64,000 bases of DNA from an uncultured Lachnospiraceae bacterium. GTDB taxonomy: Bacteria > Bacillota > Clostridia > Lachnospirales > Lachnospiraceae. Under the pieces are notes generated by a model. That model was not told where the DNA came from, did not search any database, and worked only from the letters and a program-made list of their open reading frames with translations. The translations under genes were made by a program, and so were the position numbers. Position 1 is the first letter of the stretch; every line of letters begins with the position of its first letter. This document shows positions 24,788 through 33,338 of this stretch, in pieces. The stretch spans positions 12,620 through 76,619 of the forward strand of contig CAJUFE010000020.1 of assembly GCA_910585635.1 (NCBI GenBank), given 5' to 3'.

Positions 24788-26314
24788 TTATTTCCCGCGC
24801 AACACCATCGTGAAAACTTCCGCCAAAGGTTCCATGGCGTTCAAAACTTCTTCATAAGTGTTGGTCTGGGCCCCGGCCTCCACCAGGCAGGAACGGGGTC
24901 TTAAGTGCTGGTTATACCGGAGCCCCTTTAAGTAGATCTTTCTTGCAAAGCCCGGAAAGTATGCTTCCGCTTTCAGCTGGAGCTGCAGGCTGAAGGCAAG
25001 GTTCTCTTCCCGGTAAGGGTTCTCCAGATAAGGGATCGGGCCGTCCGGGGTCTGGCTCAAGCCGTTAAAGAACATGATCTGGGCGGTGGGCTTCCCCCCT
25101 ACCTCTGTGACCAGATGGGTCCCGGACCGCACGCCGTCCCGGTGCAGATCGATCACCACCTGGATCGAAGGGTTCTCCTCCAAGATCTTCCCGATCCCCT
25201 CCAAAGCATAGGTATAGGCCTTGTTCCGGTCCAGCTCACCGTCCTTCACATCATAGACCGAGCGGTCATGATAGACGGTAAACCCTTTGGCCTCCAAAAG
25301 CTGGGCCAGATAGCTGCCGGCTCCTACGATCGTCTCCCCCTCCCCCGAGTCGGCAAAGGCCTCCTGGGAATGGGTATGGTAGATGAGGATCTGAGGACCG
25401 CCAGCCCTCGGCTGCCCATCGACCTCCGGCCGGACGGCCACTTCGTCCAGCCGGAGATCGTAGCGCAGCAGCTTTTTCGCGTCCATCAGCTCCCGGCTGG
25501 CCGTGGTGGAGGTATGTACACTGTAAAAATGGCTCATCAGAAAATCATAGTCCTCCATCTGGGCCAGCTGATAGGTCCGCCCGGGGAAGGCGGTCTTTTG
25601 GGCCAGGACCTTGTCCTGCAGGACGGCCTGGCTGCTCTCGCCCTCTCCTGCCCCGGCCATATCCCCAGGCTGCCCTTTTGCCCCCAACACACCGTTTCCG
25701 GCGCCCTCGGCTGCTTCCGCGCCTCCCCCGTCAGAAGAGCCATCCCCGCCTGCACTCGCAGATCCATATTGCTGGCCATCTCCTGTCGGTCCAGCTTTCG
25801 ATGAGCCGTCCCCGCCTGCGACCACAGATCCGCCTGCGCTCCCAGACACGTCCCCGGCTCCGTTCCCGGCCAGCTCCAGCCCCGGCTGCCACAGATCGGC
25901 TCCCCCCGGTCCGCCGGTCTCTTCATTACCATACAGCGCCAGATAGCTGTGTTCCTGGAAAAAAGCCTCCATGTCCTTCGCCGCCCGGTAGGAAGGGTCC
26001 GCTTCCCCCGCTGTCCGGACCCTCCCCGTCCCTTCCATCGCCGGAGCCGGGTAAAACCGCTCCCAGACATCCTGTAAGATCTTCTGCCCTGCTGCTGATG
26101 CCATCGCCTCCAGCCCTGGCAGAACATGACCAGCCACACGGAGACCGGCAGACATATCCCAAAGCTTTACGGATACCAGAAGAAGGGCCGCCGCCAGCAC
26201 GGCCCTAAAGGAACGCTTTAAAAAACGTCTGGTAAAAGCGGCTCTTTGCCCTCTCACCCGGACCCTTGCCCATAAGATCCTCCTCCATCCCATCCCCACA
26301 AGATCACCTGCCAA
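24788..26314 (-). CDS. spoIIP: Stage II sporulation protein P (SpoIIP)
   Basis: A 508-residue membrane-anchored peptidoglycan amidase/endopeptidase used in engulfment. One TM segment near residues 36-52, then a long low-complexity region rich in Gly/Ala/Asp/Ser (about 110-240), then the catalytic domain with IYHTHSQE (H313, H315), IDLHRDG (H391) and RPRSCLVEAG (E479). The start is uncertain: 26314 is a TTG; a GGAGGAGG lies at about 26280 and an in-frame GTG follows it some 20 nt later. It lies 37 bp after gpr. The variable linker is longer than usual. Confidence 0.93.
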   Translation of the reverse strand: MAGDLVGMGWRRILWARVRVRGQRAAFTRRFLKRSFRAVLAAALLLVSVKLWDMSAGLRVAGHVLPGLEAMASAAGQKILQDVWERFYPAPAMEGTGRVRTAGEADPSYRAAKDMEAFFQEHSYLALYGNEETGGPGGADLWQPGLELAGNGAGDVSGSAGGSVVAGGDGSSKAGPTGDGQQYGSASAGGDGSSDGGGAEAAEGAGNGVLGAKGQPGDMAGAGEGESSQAVLQDKVLAQKTAFPGRTYQLAQMEDYDFLMSHFYSVHTSTTASRELMDAKKLLRYDLRLDEVAVRPEVDGQPRAGGPQILIYHTHSQEAFADSGEGETIVGAGSYLAQLLEAKGFTVYHDRSVYDVKDGELDRNKAYTYALEGIGKILEENPSIQVVIDLHRDGVRSGTHLVTEVGGKPTAQIMFFNGLSQTPDGPIPYLENPYREENLAFSLQLQLKAEAYFPGFARKIYLKGLRYNQHLRPRSCLVEAGAQTNTYEEVLNAMEPLAEVFTMVLRGK

Positions 26315-26351
26315 AGCTTCATCGTGATATCTTATGCGGCAGCCCGCCGCT

Positions 26352-27581
26352 TTAGGCGTTCAGATCCGCTCCCGCCCCGCCTCCATAATGAAAAGCCTGC
26401 TCCAGGGCCGACCCGATCACACGCCCCAGCTGCTCTACCCGCTCCTCGATATCCGGCGGGGTCACGAACATCGGGCCGAACTCCGGCTCCAAAAGCTCCC
26501 GGATCAAGGCATACTGCTCATCTGGCCCCAAGCTCCCCAGATAGCCTCCAGCGCCTTTCGTGTCCTTCCCCAGCTCCAGAGCTTTCACCATAGCCCCGAT
26601 CGTGTCCTGGACGATCGCCGCCGCCCCCACCACCGTAGGCACCCCCACGGCCAGCACCGGGACCCCCAGGGTCTTTCTTGTCAGTCCGCTCCGGTGGTTC
26701 CCCACACCGGACCCGGGGTGGATCCCTGTATCCGAGAGCTGGATCGTGCAGCCCAGCCTGTGGACACTCCTGGCCGCCAGGGCATCGATGGCTACCACCA
26801 GCTCCGGCCTGGTCTCCTCCACCACGCCCTTTAAGATCTCCGCCGTCTCCATCCCGGTCTGGGCCATCACCCCCGGCGCGATCGCGCTGATCGACGCCAT
26901 GCCCTGCTCTTTTAGGAATCCCTTTCCATACTGCCCGTCATAATGCCTGGTCACCTGCAGATGCTGGAGGACCCTGGGCCCCAGGGAATCCGGGGTCACA
27001 TACAGGTTCCCCAGTCCCACCACCAGGACCCTCTCCGGCATCCTCTTCCGTCCCATCACGCCGCTGCCTTCCTCCTTCTGGCTCTCCTGTCTTCCCTCCT
27101 TTTCCTTCTCGCTCTCCTTCCCCTGCAGGCCCTCTTTTCCCTCCCGGGTCTGCAGCTGTCTGCCGCTCCCCTTCTCCCCATCCCCTCTTATCAGCTTCCG
27201 GATCTGCTCCGCCAGTTCCCCGGCCAGCTTCTCCTGGAACTCCTCACTTTTCTTCTCCATCCCCTGAGCCTCCACCGTCAGATAGACCCCCATCTCCTTC
27301 CCCATGGCTCTGGCTCCCCGCTCATTTAAGATCCGCACCTCCGAGATCTTGATCTGCTGTCCTTTAGGCTGCCACTCCCGCAGCGACACCCCGTTTATCT
27401 CCCCGCCGTCCCCCGGGAACCGTTCCTTCTCCTCCAACGCCAGGTCCGTCCGCAGCTCCACCCCCAAAGCCTTTCCGCTCCCCCGTCTGCTGCCTGCCGG
27501 CGCCTTCCTCCTCACTCTCCTCCTCTGCGTTCCCCGGAGCACACCCTTAAACCCTTTATCCCGCATCCTCATCTCTGCCAC
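26352..27581 (-). CDS. gpr: Spore germination protease GPR
   Basis: A 409-residue endopeptidase that degrades small acid-soluble spore proteins on germination. The family N-terminal motif RTDLALEE is at residues 44-51, followed by RVLVVGLGN, the DALAAR core, LSDTGIHPGSGVGN and VPTVVGA. Two departures: an N-terminal basic extension of about 30 residues, and a Lys/Glu/Gln-rich low-complexity insertion of about 45 residues (roughly 132-178) before VLVVGLGN. The start is either a GTG at 27581 or an ATG three codons later. Forespore expression under SigG is expected from the family, not seen. Confidence 0.94.
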   Translation of the reverse strand: MAEMRMRDKGFKGVLRGTQRRRVRRKAPAGSRRGSGKALGVELRTDLALEEKERFPGDGGEINGVSLREWQPKGQQIKISEVRILNERGARAMGKEMGVYLTVEAQGMEKKSEEFQEKLAGELAEQIRKLIRGDGEKGSGRQLQTREGKEGLQGKESEKEKEGRQESQKEEGSGVMGRKRMPERVLVVGLGNLYVTPDSLGPRVLQHLQVTRHYDGQYGKGFLKEQGMASISAIAPGVMAQTGMETAEILKGVVEETRPELVVAIDALAARSVHRLGCTIQLSDTGIHPGSGVGNHRSGLTRKTLGVPVLAVGVPTVVGAAAIVQDTIGAMVKALELGKDTKGAGGYLGSLGPDEQYALIRELLEPEFGPMFVTPPDIEERVEQLGRVIGSALEQAFHYGGGAGADLNA

Positions 27582-27689
27582 CTGTCCTTTCTATAAAAAA
27601 CATTCCATTATCGGTCCCTCTAGTGCTGCTCTCCACTCCCACACCAATTGCTAGGCTAGCTGGCTGGCATGCCGTATGACCGAAAATCT

Positions 27690-27845
27690 GCCAGCTAAAG
27701 TAGCGGAGGGAGGGGCATGTCACATAAAGGACCCTAGCGGAACGTCGGTGCTTGGCGAGGTCTTTTCGAGCCTAGCATCCGCTACGTCCCTGCCAAGACA
27801 TCGGAGCGAGAGCGCGTCCTGTTGTGACATGCCCCTCCCGCAGCG
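27690..27845. repeat. Palindromic intergenic repeat, copy 2
   Basis: Arms GGGAGGGGCATGTCACA at 27708-27724 and the exact complement at 27823-27839. The inner part matches copy 1 in order and orientation. It sits in the divergent gpr/rpsT region without disturbing the rpsT promoter. Confidence 0.85.
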
Positions 27846-27941
27846 GCCCCCTCGCGACATATCAAACGCAATAAGTCTCTCTGACACAGGCGTGAACAGC
27901 AACTCTCTAGCTATTTTCCGCAAAAATCCCCCGATCATGTA

Positions 27942-27970
27942 TTGACATCCCCCGCCAACTTGAGTATGAT
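27942..27970 (+). promoter_or_regulatory. Sigma-A promoter of rpsT
   Basis: TTGACA (27942-27947), 17 bp, TATGAT (27965-27970). Confidence 0.9.
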
Positions 27971-28055
27971 AGTAGAGTATGTTCACCATCGAACTGTCCG
28001 TGTCCAGGTTTTGATGGAAAACAAGAGATCTGATCAGAGAATGGAGGTGTACAAG

Positions 28056-28319
28056 ATGGCAAATATCAAATCTGCAAAGAAAAGGATCTTAGTGAACCAG
28101 ACCAAGGCTGCAAGGAATAAGGCGATCCGTTCGAAAGTAAAGACCTCGATCAAGAAGGTAGAGGCTGCTGTCGCTGCCGGTGACAAGGCTGCTGCACAGG
28201 CTGCGCTGTTAGCTGCTACCAAGGAGATCGACAAGGCTGCCGGCAAGGGCGTGTACCATAAGAACAACGCGGCCCGCAAGGTATCCCGTATAGCGAAGGC
28301 TGTGAACGGCATTGCTTGA
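28056..28319 (+). CDS. rpsT: 30S ribosomal protein S20
   Basis: An 87-residue, Lys/Ala-rich helical protein beginning MANIKSAKKRILVN, typical of S20, which binds the 5' domain of 16S rRNA. ATG at 28056 follows GGAGG by 8 nt. It has its own promoter and terminator and is convergent with holA, in the position it holds in Bacillus-type gene order between holA and gpr. Confidence 0.98.
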   Translation: MANIKSAKKRILVNQTKAARNKAIRSKVKTSIKKVEAAVAAGDKAAAQAALLAATKEIDKAAGKGVYHKNNAARKVSRIAKAVNGIA

Positions 28320-28354
28320 TCCATAGAAATAGAAAGAAATAGGATTTAAGAAAG

Positions 28355-28400
28355 AAGACCCCTCATGCTGCAGGTGTGGCAACATGAGGGGTCTTTTTTT
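28355..28400 (+). terminator. Intrinsic terminator of rpsT
   Basis: 13-bp stem AAGACCCCTCATG with its complement at 28383-28395, followed by T7. The A-rich 5' flank lets it act toward holA as well. 28401-28499 holds nothing recognisable. Confidence 0.93.
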
Positions 28401-28499
28401 ATGTCCCTGTCCCGGCTTCGCCGTTCACGGCAGTATGCTCTTTTGCCCAGTGCATAAAGGGTCCGCCAGGGTGATGCAGACCGTACGTATGCCAGGCTC

Positions 28500-29471
28500 T
28501 CAGATCCTCTTGCAGATCAAGATCTCCACGGCCAGCCGGTCCTGGAGCCTGCCCTGCTTCACCGCTTCTTCTGTCTCCACGCAGAGCTCCAGATAAGAGA
28601 GGAGCTGCTCCCTGGTGAAGGCTCTGGACTGGGTGAGGAGCTTTCCCACCACAAAAGGCGGCAGCTTTAAGCCGGAGGCGATCTCCGCCTTCGCCACGCC
28701 TTTGCCGGCCATATCCTTGATCGTCAAAAGCTGGTTGAACTGGCGGGCGATCAGGAATAAGATCCGCATAGGCGGCTCTCTTAAGAGCAGCAGGTCCTCA
28801 TACAGCTCCATGGCCCTTTGGACCTTGCGGCTGGAGATCGCCCCGATCATCTCAAAGATCTTATTGGTCAGCTGGGTCGTGCAGATGGCCTCCACATCCT
28901 GGGCCGTGATCACATCCCGCCCCAGGGTATAGCTGATCAGCTTGTCCAGCTCCGAGCGGATATTTTCCATATCATCCCCGGTCTTACTGAGGAGCAGCTC
29001 CATGGTGGCGCCGGTGATCTTCTTGCCCTCCCTGGCCAGCAGTCTGGCGGCCCAGTTAGACAGCTGGGCCGGGGTCTGACGGCCCAGCTCGGCCGCGTAG
29101 CCCACCTTTTTCACCGCTTTATACAGCTTGCCCCGCTTATCCACCTCCGATTCCACAAAGAGCATGCAGGTGCTCTCCGGCAGCTGGGGCAGATAGGCGG
29201 CCAGCTGTTCGGCACTCCCCTTGAACAGGCCGCTGTCCTCCAAGAGCAGCAGCCGCTTTTCGGCGAAAAAGGGCATGGTATCAGCCAGTCCGATGATCTC
29301 CGGGATATCCATCCCTTTTCCCTCGAAATGATGGAAGTTCATGGTGTCATCCCCCAGGATGGCCTCTTTTAAACGGTTCTTATAGCTCCTCTTTAAAAAG
29401 TTCTCTTCCCCGTACAGGAGGTAGACCCGCTTGAACGCTCTTTTCTTTATGTCCTGGTCCAGCGTCTGCAT
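28500..29471 (-). CDS. holA: DNA polymerase III delta subunit (HolA)
   Basis: A 323-residue clamp-loader subunit. The N-terminus (RVYLLYGEENFLKRSYK) is the typical HolA opening; the central region carries FFAEKRLLLLEDSGLF and FVESEVDKRGKLYKAVKK. The C-terminal helical domain follows. The ATG overlaps the TGA of a short upstream frame (TGATG), so its translation is probably coupled to that frame rather than to a separate ribosome binding site. Confidence 0.95.
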   Translation of the reverse strand: MQTLDQDIKKRAFKRVYLLYGEENFLKRSYKNRLKEAILGDDTMNFHHFEGKGMDIPEIIGLADTMPFFAEKRLLLLEDSGLFKGSAEQLAAYLPQLPESTCMLFVESEVDKRGKLYKAVKKVGYAAELGRQTPAQLSNWAARLLAREGKKITGATMELLLSKTGDDMENIRSELDKLISYTLGRDVITAQDVEAICTTQLTNKIFEMIGAISSRKVQRAMELYEDLLLLREPPMRILFLIARQFNQLLTIKDMAGKGVAKAEIASGLKLPPFVVGKLLTQSRAFTREQLLSYLELCVETEEAVKQGRLQDRLAVEILICKRI

Positions 29472-29620
29472 CAGGACTGCCCCGCTTTTTTTGCGCTCCC
29501 GCGACCATAATGGAGCAGGACCTTCTGATAGCCATAGGCCTTGATCAGACTGCCCACCTCCTTTTCCTTCTCTTTTCCAAAGATGATCCTCGCGGGGATC
29601 CTCACATCAAAATCCTTCAT
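29471..29620 (-). pseudogene. N-terminal fragment of an iron-containing alcohol dehydrogenase
   Basis: A 49-codon open frame. Its product has the features of the N-terminus of iron-dependent alcohol dehydrogenases: F-D-V-R-I-P-A-R-I-I-F-G-K (family: F..PT.I.FGK), then IKAYGYQKVLLHYGRGSAKKAG, where the family has YG..KVLL.YGGGSIK..G. The NAD-binding GGGS is changed to GRGS. It stops right there, ~340 residues short. An AAGGAG site lies 6 nt before its ATG, and its TGA overlaps the holA ATG. It may survive as a leader frame for holA translation (inference). Too short for standard gene calls. Confidence 0.7.
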
Positions 29621-29656
29621 CGCTCTCTCCTTGTTCCTTGTGATCTGGGACGTCCA

Positions 29657-32374
29657 TCATGGCAGGTAGGTGCTGTACCGCAGCCTGCCATCCTGGATCT
29701 GGAGCATCACCGCTCCCTGCTCTCCTGTCTTTAGGACTAGACTCCCTGCCCGACGGATCCGCTCCAGGGCCTCCTCATGGGGATGGCCGTAACGGTTTTC
29801 TTCTTGATAGGAGATCACCGTCAGCGCAGGCTCCAGGGCCTCCAAAAGCACCTGGCTGTTGGAATAGCGGGAGCCGTGGTGGGCGGCCTTTAAGACCTGG
29901 ACCGCTGACAGGGGGACGGACAGCCCTTCTGCATCCAACGGCTGCCCGGAGCCGGACTGTTGCTCCACCATGCGCCGCTCTCCCTCCTGGTCCGTATCGC
30001 CGGTCAGCAACATATGGAAGGCCCCATGATCCACCCGCAGGATCAGGGACTGCTGGTTCCGGTCAGACTGGTCGATGGCCTCCTCTCTTTTCGGATAGAG
30101 ACAGACCAGCCGGGTGGTCCCTGCCTGTATCCAGTCCCCGGCATCCATATACCAGATGCCGGTCCCTCTGGCTCTGGCGGCCGCGATCAGCGGGTCATAG
30201 GCTCCATCCCCTCTTCCTTTTTCCGGAAGGATGAGGCGGCGGATCTGGATCTGCGGGCATCCCTCTAGAAGATAGCGCAGGCCGCTGATATGGTCCTCAT
30301 CCCCATGGCTGACCAGGGCCGCGTCGATGGAGCGGATCCCCTTAGACTTTAAGAAGGGCTCCAGCCGGTCCTCTCCCAGACGTTTCTCGCTGGTGCTCCC
30401 TCCGTCCACCAAGATCACAGACTGCGCTGCCGCGTTCCGTTCTCCAGGTACCGTCCCCTCCTGCCCCGGCCCTGCTCCCGCTCTCTCCTGCCCCGGCCCT
30501 GCTCCCGCTCTCTCCTGCTCCGGCCCTGCTCCCGCTCTCTCCTGCCCCGGCCCTGCTCCCGCTCTCTCCTGCTCCGGCCCTGCTCCCGCTCTCTCCTGCC
30601 CGGCCATCGCAAACCTGCCGCCTTCGCTGACGATCACGATGCCGTCCCCCTGCCCCACATCCAGGAAGGTGACGGAACAGCCCTTTTGTGCAGGCGGGCG
30701 CAGGCACAAAAAGCAGCACAGACTCCCTGCGGACAATAACAGCACCTTCCACCAGCTCTGCCGTCTTTGCCACACCCGGGCTATCCAAGCTCCCGGCAAC
30801 GGCAGGATGACCTCATCCCCTCTTTTTTCCACCTTGCGCAGCGCCAGGACCATCCCGGCCAGCAGCAGATAGTAGGCGGCGATCTGCCCCCATCCCGGCC
30901 TTCCCAGCAAGATCTCACTGCCGGGTAGGGATAAAAAGAGCTGGCAGAGCTTCTGATAGCCCCACAGGATATAATGCCCGCTCCCTACAGCCGCCACACC
31001 CAGCGCCGGCAGGAAAAAGCCAGCCCCGATCCCTAAAAGGCCTGAGCCGATCACATAGCCCATCAGCGGCACCACCAGGAGGTTCAGGCAGATCCCGTAG
31101 GCCGGATACTGAAAATAATGCCAGAGCACCACAGGGGCGGTCATCAGCTGGACCGATAAGCTGATCAGGAGGCTTTTCTGCCAGGCCCGTTTAAGCTCCA
31201 TGACATTTTCTAGCTCCGCGCCCAGCAGACCGATCCCCAGCACAGCGCCAAAGGAGAGCTGGAAGCCGCTGTCCCCGATCAAAAAGGGCCTGGAAAAGGC
31301 CAGCATGAAGGCTGCCAGGGACAGGGCAGATAAAAGGTCGTAGGTCCTCCCTAAGAAAGCGGCCAGGAAGGCGGTCGTCAGCATGATGGCAGCCCGCAGG
31401 GCTGAGCCGGAGGCGCCGGTCATCAGGCCGTAGCTGATGACAGCCGCCCCACCGGCCAGCGCCGCGGCGCCGTATCCCACCCCCGCCTTTCTAAAGAGCT
31501 TATAAAGCCCCATCCCCAGCATGGACAGGTGGAGGCCGCTGATCGCCAGCAGATGGGAGATCCCGCTGCGCTGGTATAGGTCCTTTACCGACTGATCCAT
31601 CTCCTCCTTCTCCCCCAGGATCGCCGCCCGGAAGATCTGGCTGTCCTCTTCCTCACAGACCGCGGTCAGGATCTGGCTGCAGCGGCGGCGGAAACGGTAT
31701 AACCCGTCCAGATAGGGGGAATAGGAGTCCTCTCCTGCTCCAGACCCTCCCACCCGTTCCAGCCGGTCCGCGAACAGCGCCATGGAGATCCTTCGGGAGC
31801 GGTAGTACGCCTCCAGGTCGAACTGGCCGGGGTTCCTGGCCTCCGCAAAGCGGCTGACCTCCCCCCACACGGTCACCTGCTCCCCGATCCGCAGCTGCGC
31901 CCGTTTTCCCTTTTTTGCAGCCTGCCGCTGCTCCATGGTCCCCTTTTCCCCAGCCTGCCATGGTCCCAGGACCGCCTCTCCTCCAGCCTGCTGTGCTGTC
32001 TCCTCTATTTTGAGATAGACCAGCACCTGCTCCATGGACTCTGTTTTGATGAGGATCTTCTGATACTCCCCCTTCTCCCGGATATCCACCACCTGTCCGG
32101 TCAGACCCTCTGGGCCGATAGGCGCGCCGTCCTCCGGCAGACCGGTCTTTACCGCCTCCCATCCCTGAAAGGCACTCCCCATCCGCCAAAAGCCCAGCAG
32201 AAAGACCGCCATGAGGCAGGCAGCCCGCCATCGGCGCGGGACCGTGAAGGGTCCCAAAAATAAAAATACAAGAAACAGGATCGCCCCTATCCCAAGGAGC
32301 ATCCCCATCTCTTTCATCGATATCCCCACGCTTTTCACGCACCAGGCGCAGCACTCTCCAAGTACGAAGCCCAC
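29657..32374 (-). CDS. comEC: DNA uptake channel ComEC/Rec2
   Basis: A large membrane protein for transport of single-stranded DNA during competence. N-terminal TM helices, an OB-like DUF4131 domain (about 80-200), the polytopic competence domain (about 230-510), then a metallo-beta-lactamase-like domain starting FLDVGQGDGIVIV with the HxDxDH motif SHGDEDHISG and later LLTGDTD and AAHHGSRYSN. A 27-bp tandem repeat encodes five copies of QERAGAGP(E/G) inside this domain. The coordinates start at an in-frame GTG without a ribosome binding site. Homologues begin KRPLF, and exactly that reads upstream to an ATC at 32401, 8 nt after AGGAGG, so the true start may be the non-standard ATC. Confidence 0.94.
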   Translation of the reverse strand: MGFVLGECCAWCVKSVGISMKEMGMLLGIGAILFLVFLFLGPFTVPRRWRAACLMAVFLLGFWRMGSAFQGWEAVKTGLPEDGAPIGPEGLTGQVVDIREKGEYQKILIKTESMEQVLVYLKIEETAQQAGGEAVLGPWQAGEKGTMEQRQAAKKGKRAQLRIGEQVTVWGEVSRFAEARNPGQFDLEAYYRSRRISMALFADRLERVGGSGAGEDSYSPYLDGLYRFRRRCSQILTAVCEEEDSQIFRAAILGEKEEMDQSVKDLYQRSGISHLLAISGLHLSMLGMGLYKLFRKAGVGYGAAALAGGAAVISYGLMTGASGSALRAAIMLTTAFLAAFLGRTYDLLSALSLAAFMLAFSRPFLIGDSGFQLSFGAVLGIGLLGAELENVMELKRAWQKSLLISLSVQLMTAPVVLWHYFQYPAYGICLNLLVVPLMGYVIGSGLLGIGAGFFLPALGVAAVGSGHYILWGYQKLCQLFLSLPGSEILLGRPGWGQIAAYYLLLAGMVLALRKVEKRGDEVILPLPGAWIARVWQRRQSWWKVLLLSAGSLCCFLCLRPPAQKGCSVTFLDVGQGDGIVIVSEGGRFAMAGQERAGAGPEQERAGAGPGQERAGAGPEQERAGAGPGQERAGAGPGQEGTVPGERNAAAQSVILVDGGSTSEKRLGEDRLEPFLKSKGIRSIDAALVSHGDEDHISGLRYLLEGCPQIQIRRLILPEKGRGDGAYDPLIAAARARGTGIWYMDAGDWIQAGTTRLVCLYPKREEAIDQSDRNQQSLILRVDHGAFHMLLTGDTDQEGERRMVEQQSGSGQPLDAEGLSVPLSAVQVLKAAHHGSRYSNSQVLLEALEPALTVISYQEENRYGHPHEEALERIRRAGSLVLKTGEQGAVMLQIQDGRLRYSTYLP
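30461..30595. repeat. 27-bp minisatellite inside comEC
   Basis: Five tandem 27-bp units (CTGCYCCGGCCCTGCTCCCG plus CTCTCTC) in frame, differing only at one position. They insert about 45 residues between two core strands of the hydrolase domain. Confidence 0.95.
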
Positions 32375-32402
32375 TGCTGCTGCAAAAAGCGGCCTTTTGA
32401 TC

Positions 32403-33338
32403 TTATCTCCCTCCTGTCACAAGATCCATATTTTGTTCAAACAAGGTATCCAAAGACAGCACGTCCCTGAACATCACCGTAGGCGAACCGTTGACCGAGA
32501 ACTGTACCCGGTTCACCGTGGTCAGCTGGGTCAGGGAATTGACGATCGAATAGATCGGCAGCTCCTCCCTGCCCCCTAAGCTGTTGTTCAGGAAGGCCCC
32601 GTCAAAATTTACGTAGCACACATTATCGGTCACCGATATGTTCAAAAGCTTCGTGTCCGGCGGGATCGTGGCCTGGCAGCCTTCGGTCTGGGGCCCCTCC
32701 AGGAGCTGCTCCACCACCAGCCGTTCCATGGAGGTATTGCTGTTGTGTATGACCTCCCGCTTCTCCTCCACCAGGCCCTGTCCCTCGGCGTCCGCAAAAT
32801 ACAAGGTCAGCTCGGACTTTTCATAGGTGTTCACATCGCTCAGGGCATCGATGAAGTCCCCTGCCGCCAGCATCCCCACCGGGTTCCCGTAGGAATCCAT
32901 CAAGGGCTGCTCGCCGCTGTAGATATTGATATACTCTACCTCTTCGATCTGGGTCAACGTCTTGGTCAGGGCCGCCCTGCATAAGATCTCCTGGCTGGAG
33001 CTCATCAGCATATAGCTGGCGTCAAAATACAGGTACAGCACATTGGACTCCAGCTGGAACCGCTCAAGCTCCGTCCTGGCTGCCAGGGGGGATTGGCAAT
33101 CTAGGTCGGCCGGCACGTTCGCCAGCTGATCATACAGCTCCTGGATGAGCTGGGCTGCCTCAGTGGACCGGGCCTGATAGCCTACCGGCGTCATCCTGGT
33201 CATGCCCGTGTTCAGATAATAGATCGCAAAATTGCCCTCTGCAGGCTCCGGCGCCCCCACTTGCCGCGGGCTGCATCCACCTGCAAGGAGCATCAGCCCG
33301 GCCAGGCAGATCCACCAGACTCTCCTCATCTGTTTCAT
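32403..33338 (-). CDS. GerM-domain lipoprotein
   Basis: A 311-residue predicted lipoprotein. Signal sequence with lipobox LLAGGC at about residues 18-23, then two GerMN-type repeats (about 40-160 and 180-300; the second with VEQLLEGPQTEG and NVCYVNFDGAFLNN). GerM proteins act in spore formation and germination, and a GerM lipoprotein next to a sensor kinase is common in this group. The ATG at 33338 has GGGAGG upstream and overlaps the kinase stop by 4 nt. Its last codons form the ribosome binding site for comEC. Confidence 0.88.
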   Translation of the reverse strand: MKQMRRVWWICLAGLMLLAGGCSPRQVGAPEPAEGNFAIYYLNTGMTRMTPVGYQARSTEAAQLIQELYDQLANVPADLDCQSPLAARTELERFQLESNVLYLYFDASYMLMSSSQEILCRAALTKTLTQIEEVEYINIYSGEQPLMDSYGNPVGMLAAGDFIDALSDVNTYEKSELTLYFADAEGQGLVEEKREVIHNSNTSMERLVVEQLLEGPQTEGCQATIPPDTKLLNISVTDNVCYVNFDGAFLNNSLGGREELPIYSIVNSLTQLTTVNRVQFSVNGSPTVMFRDVLSLDTLFEQNMDLVTGGR

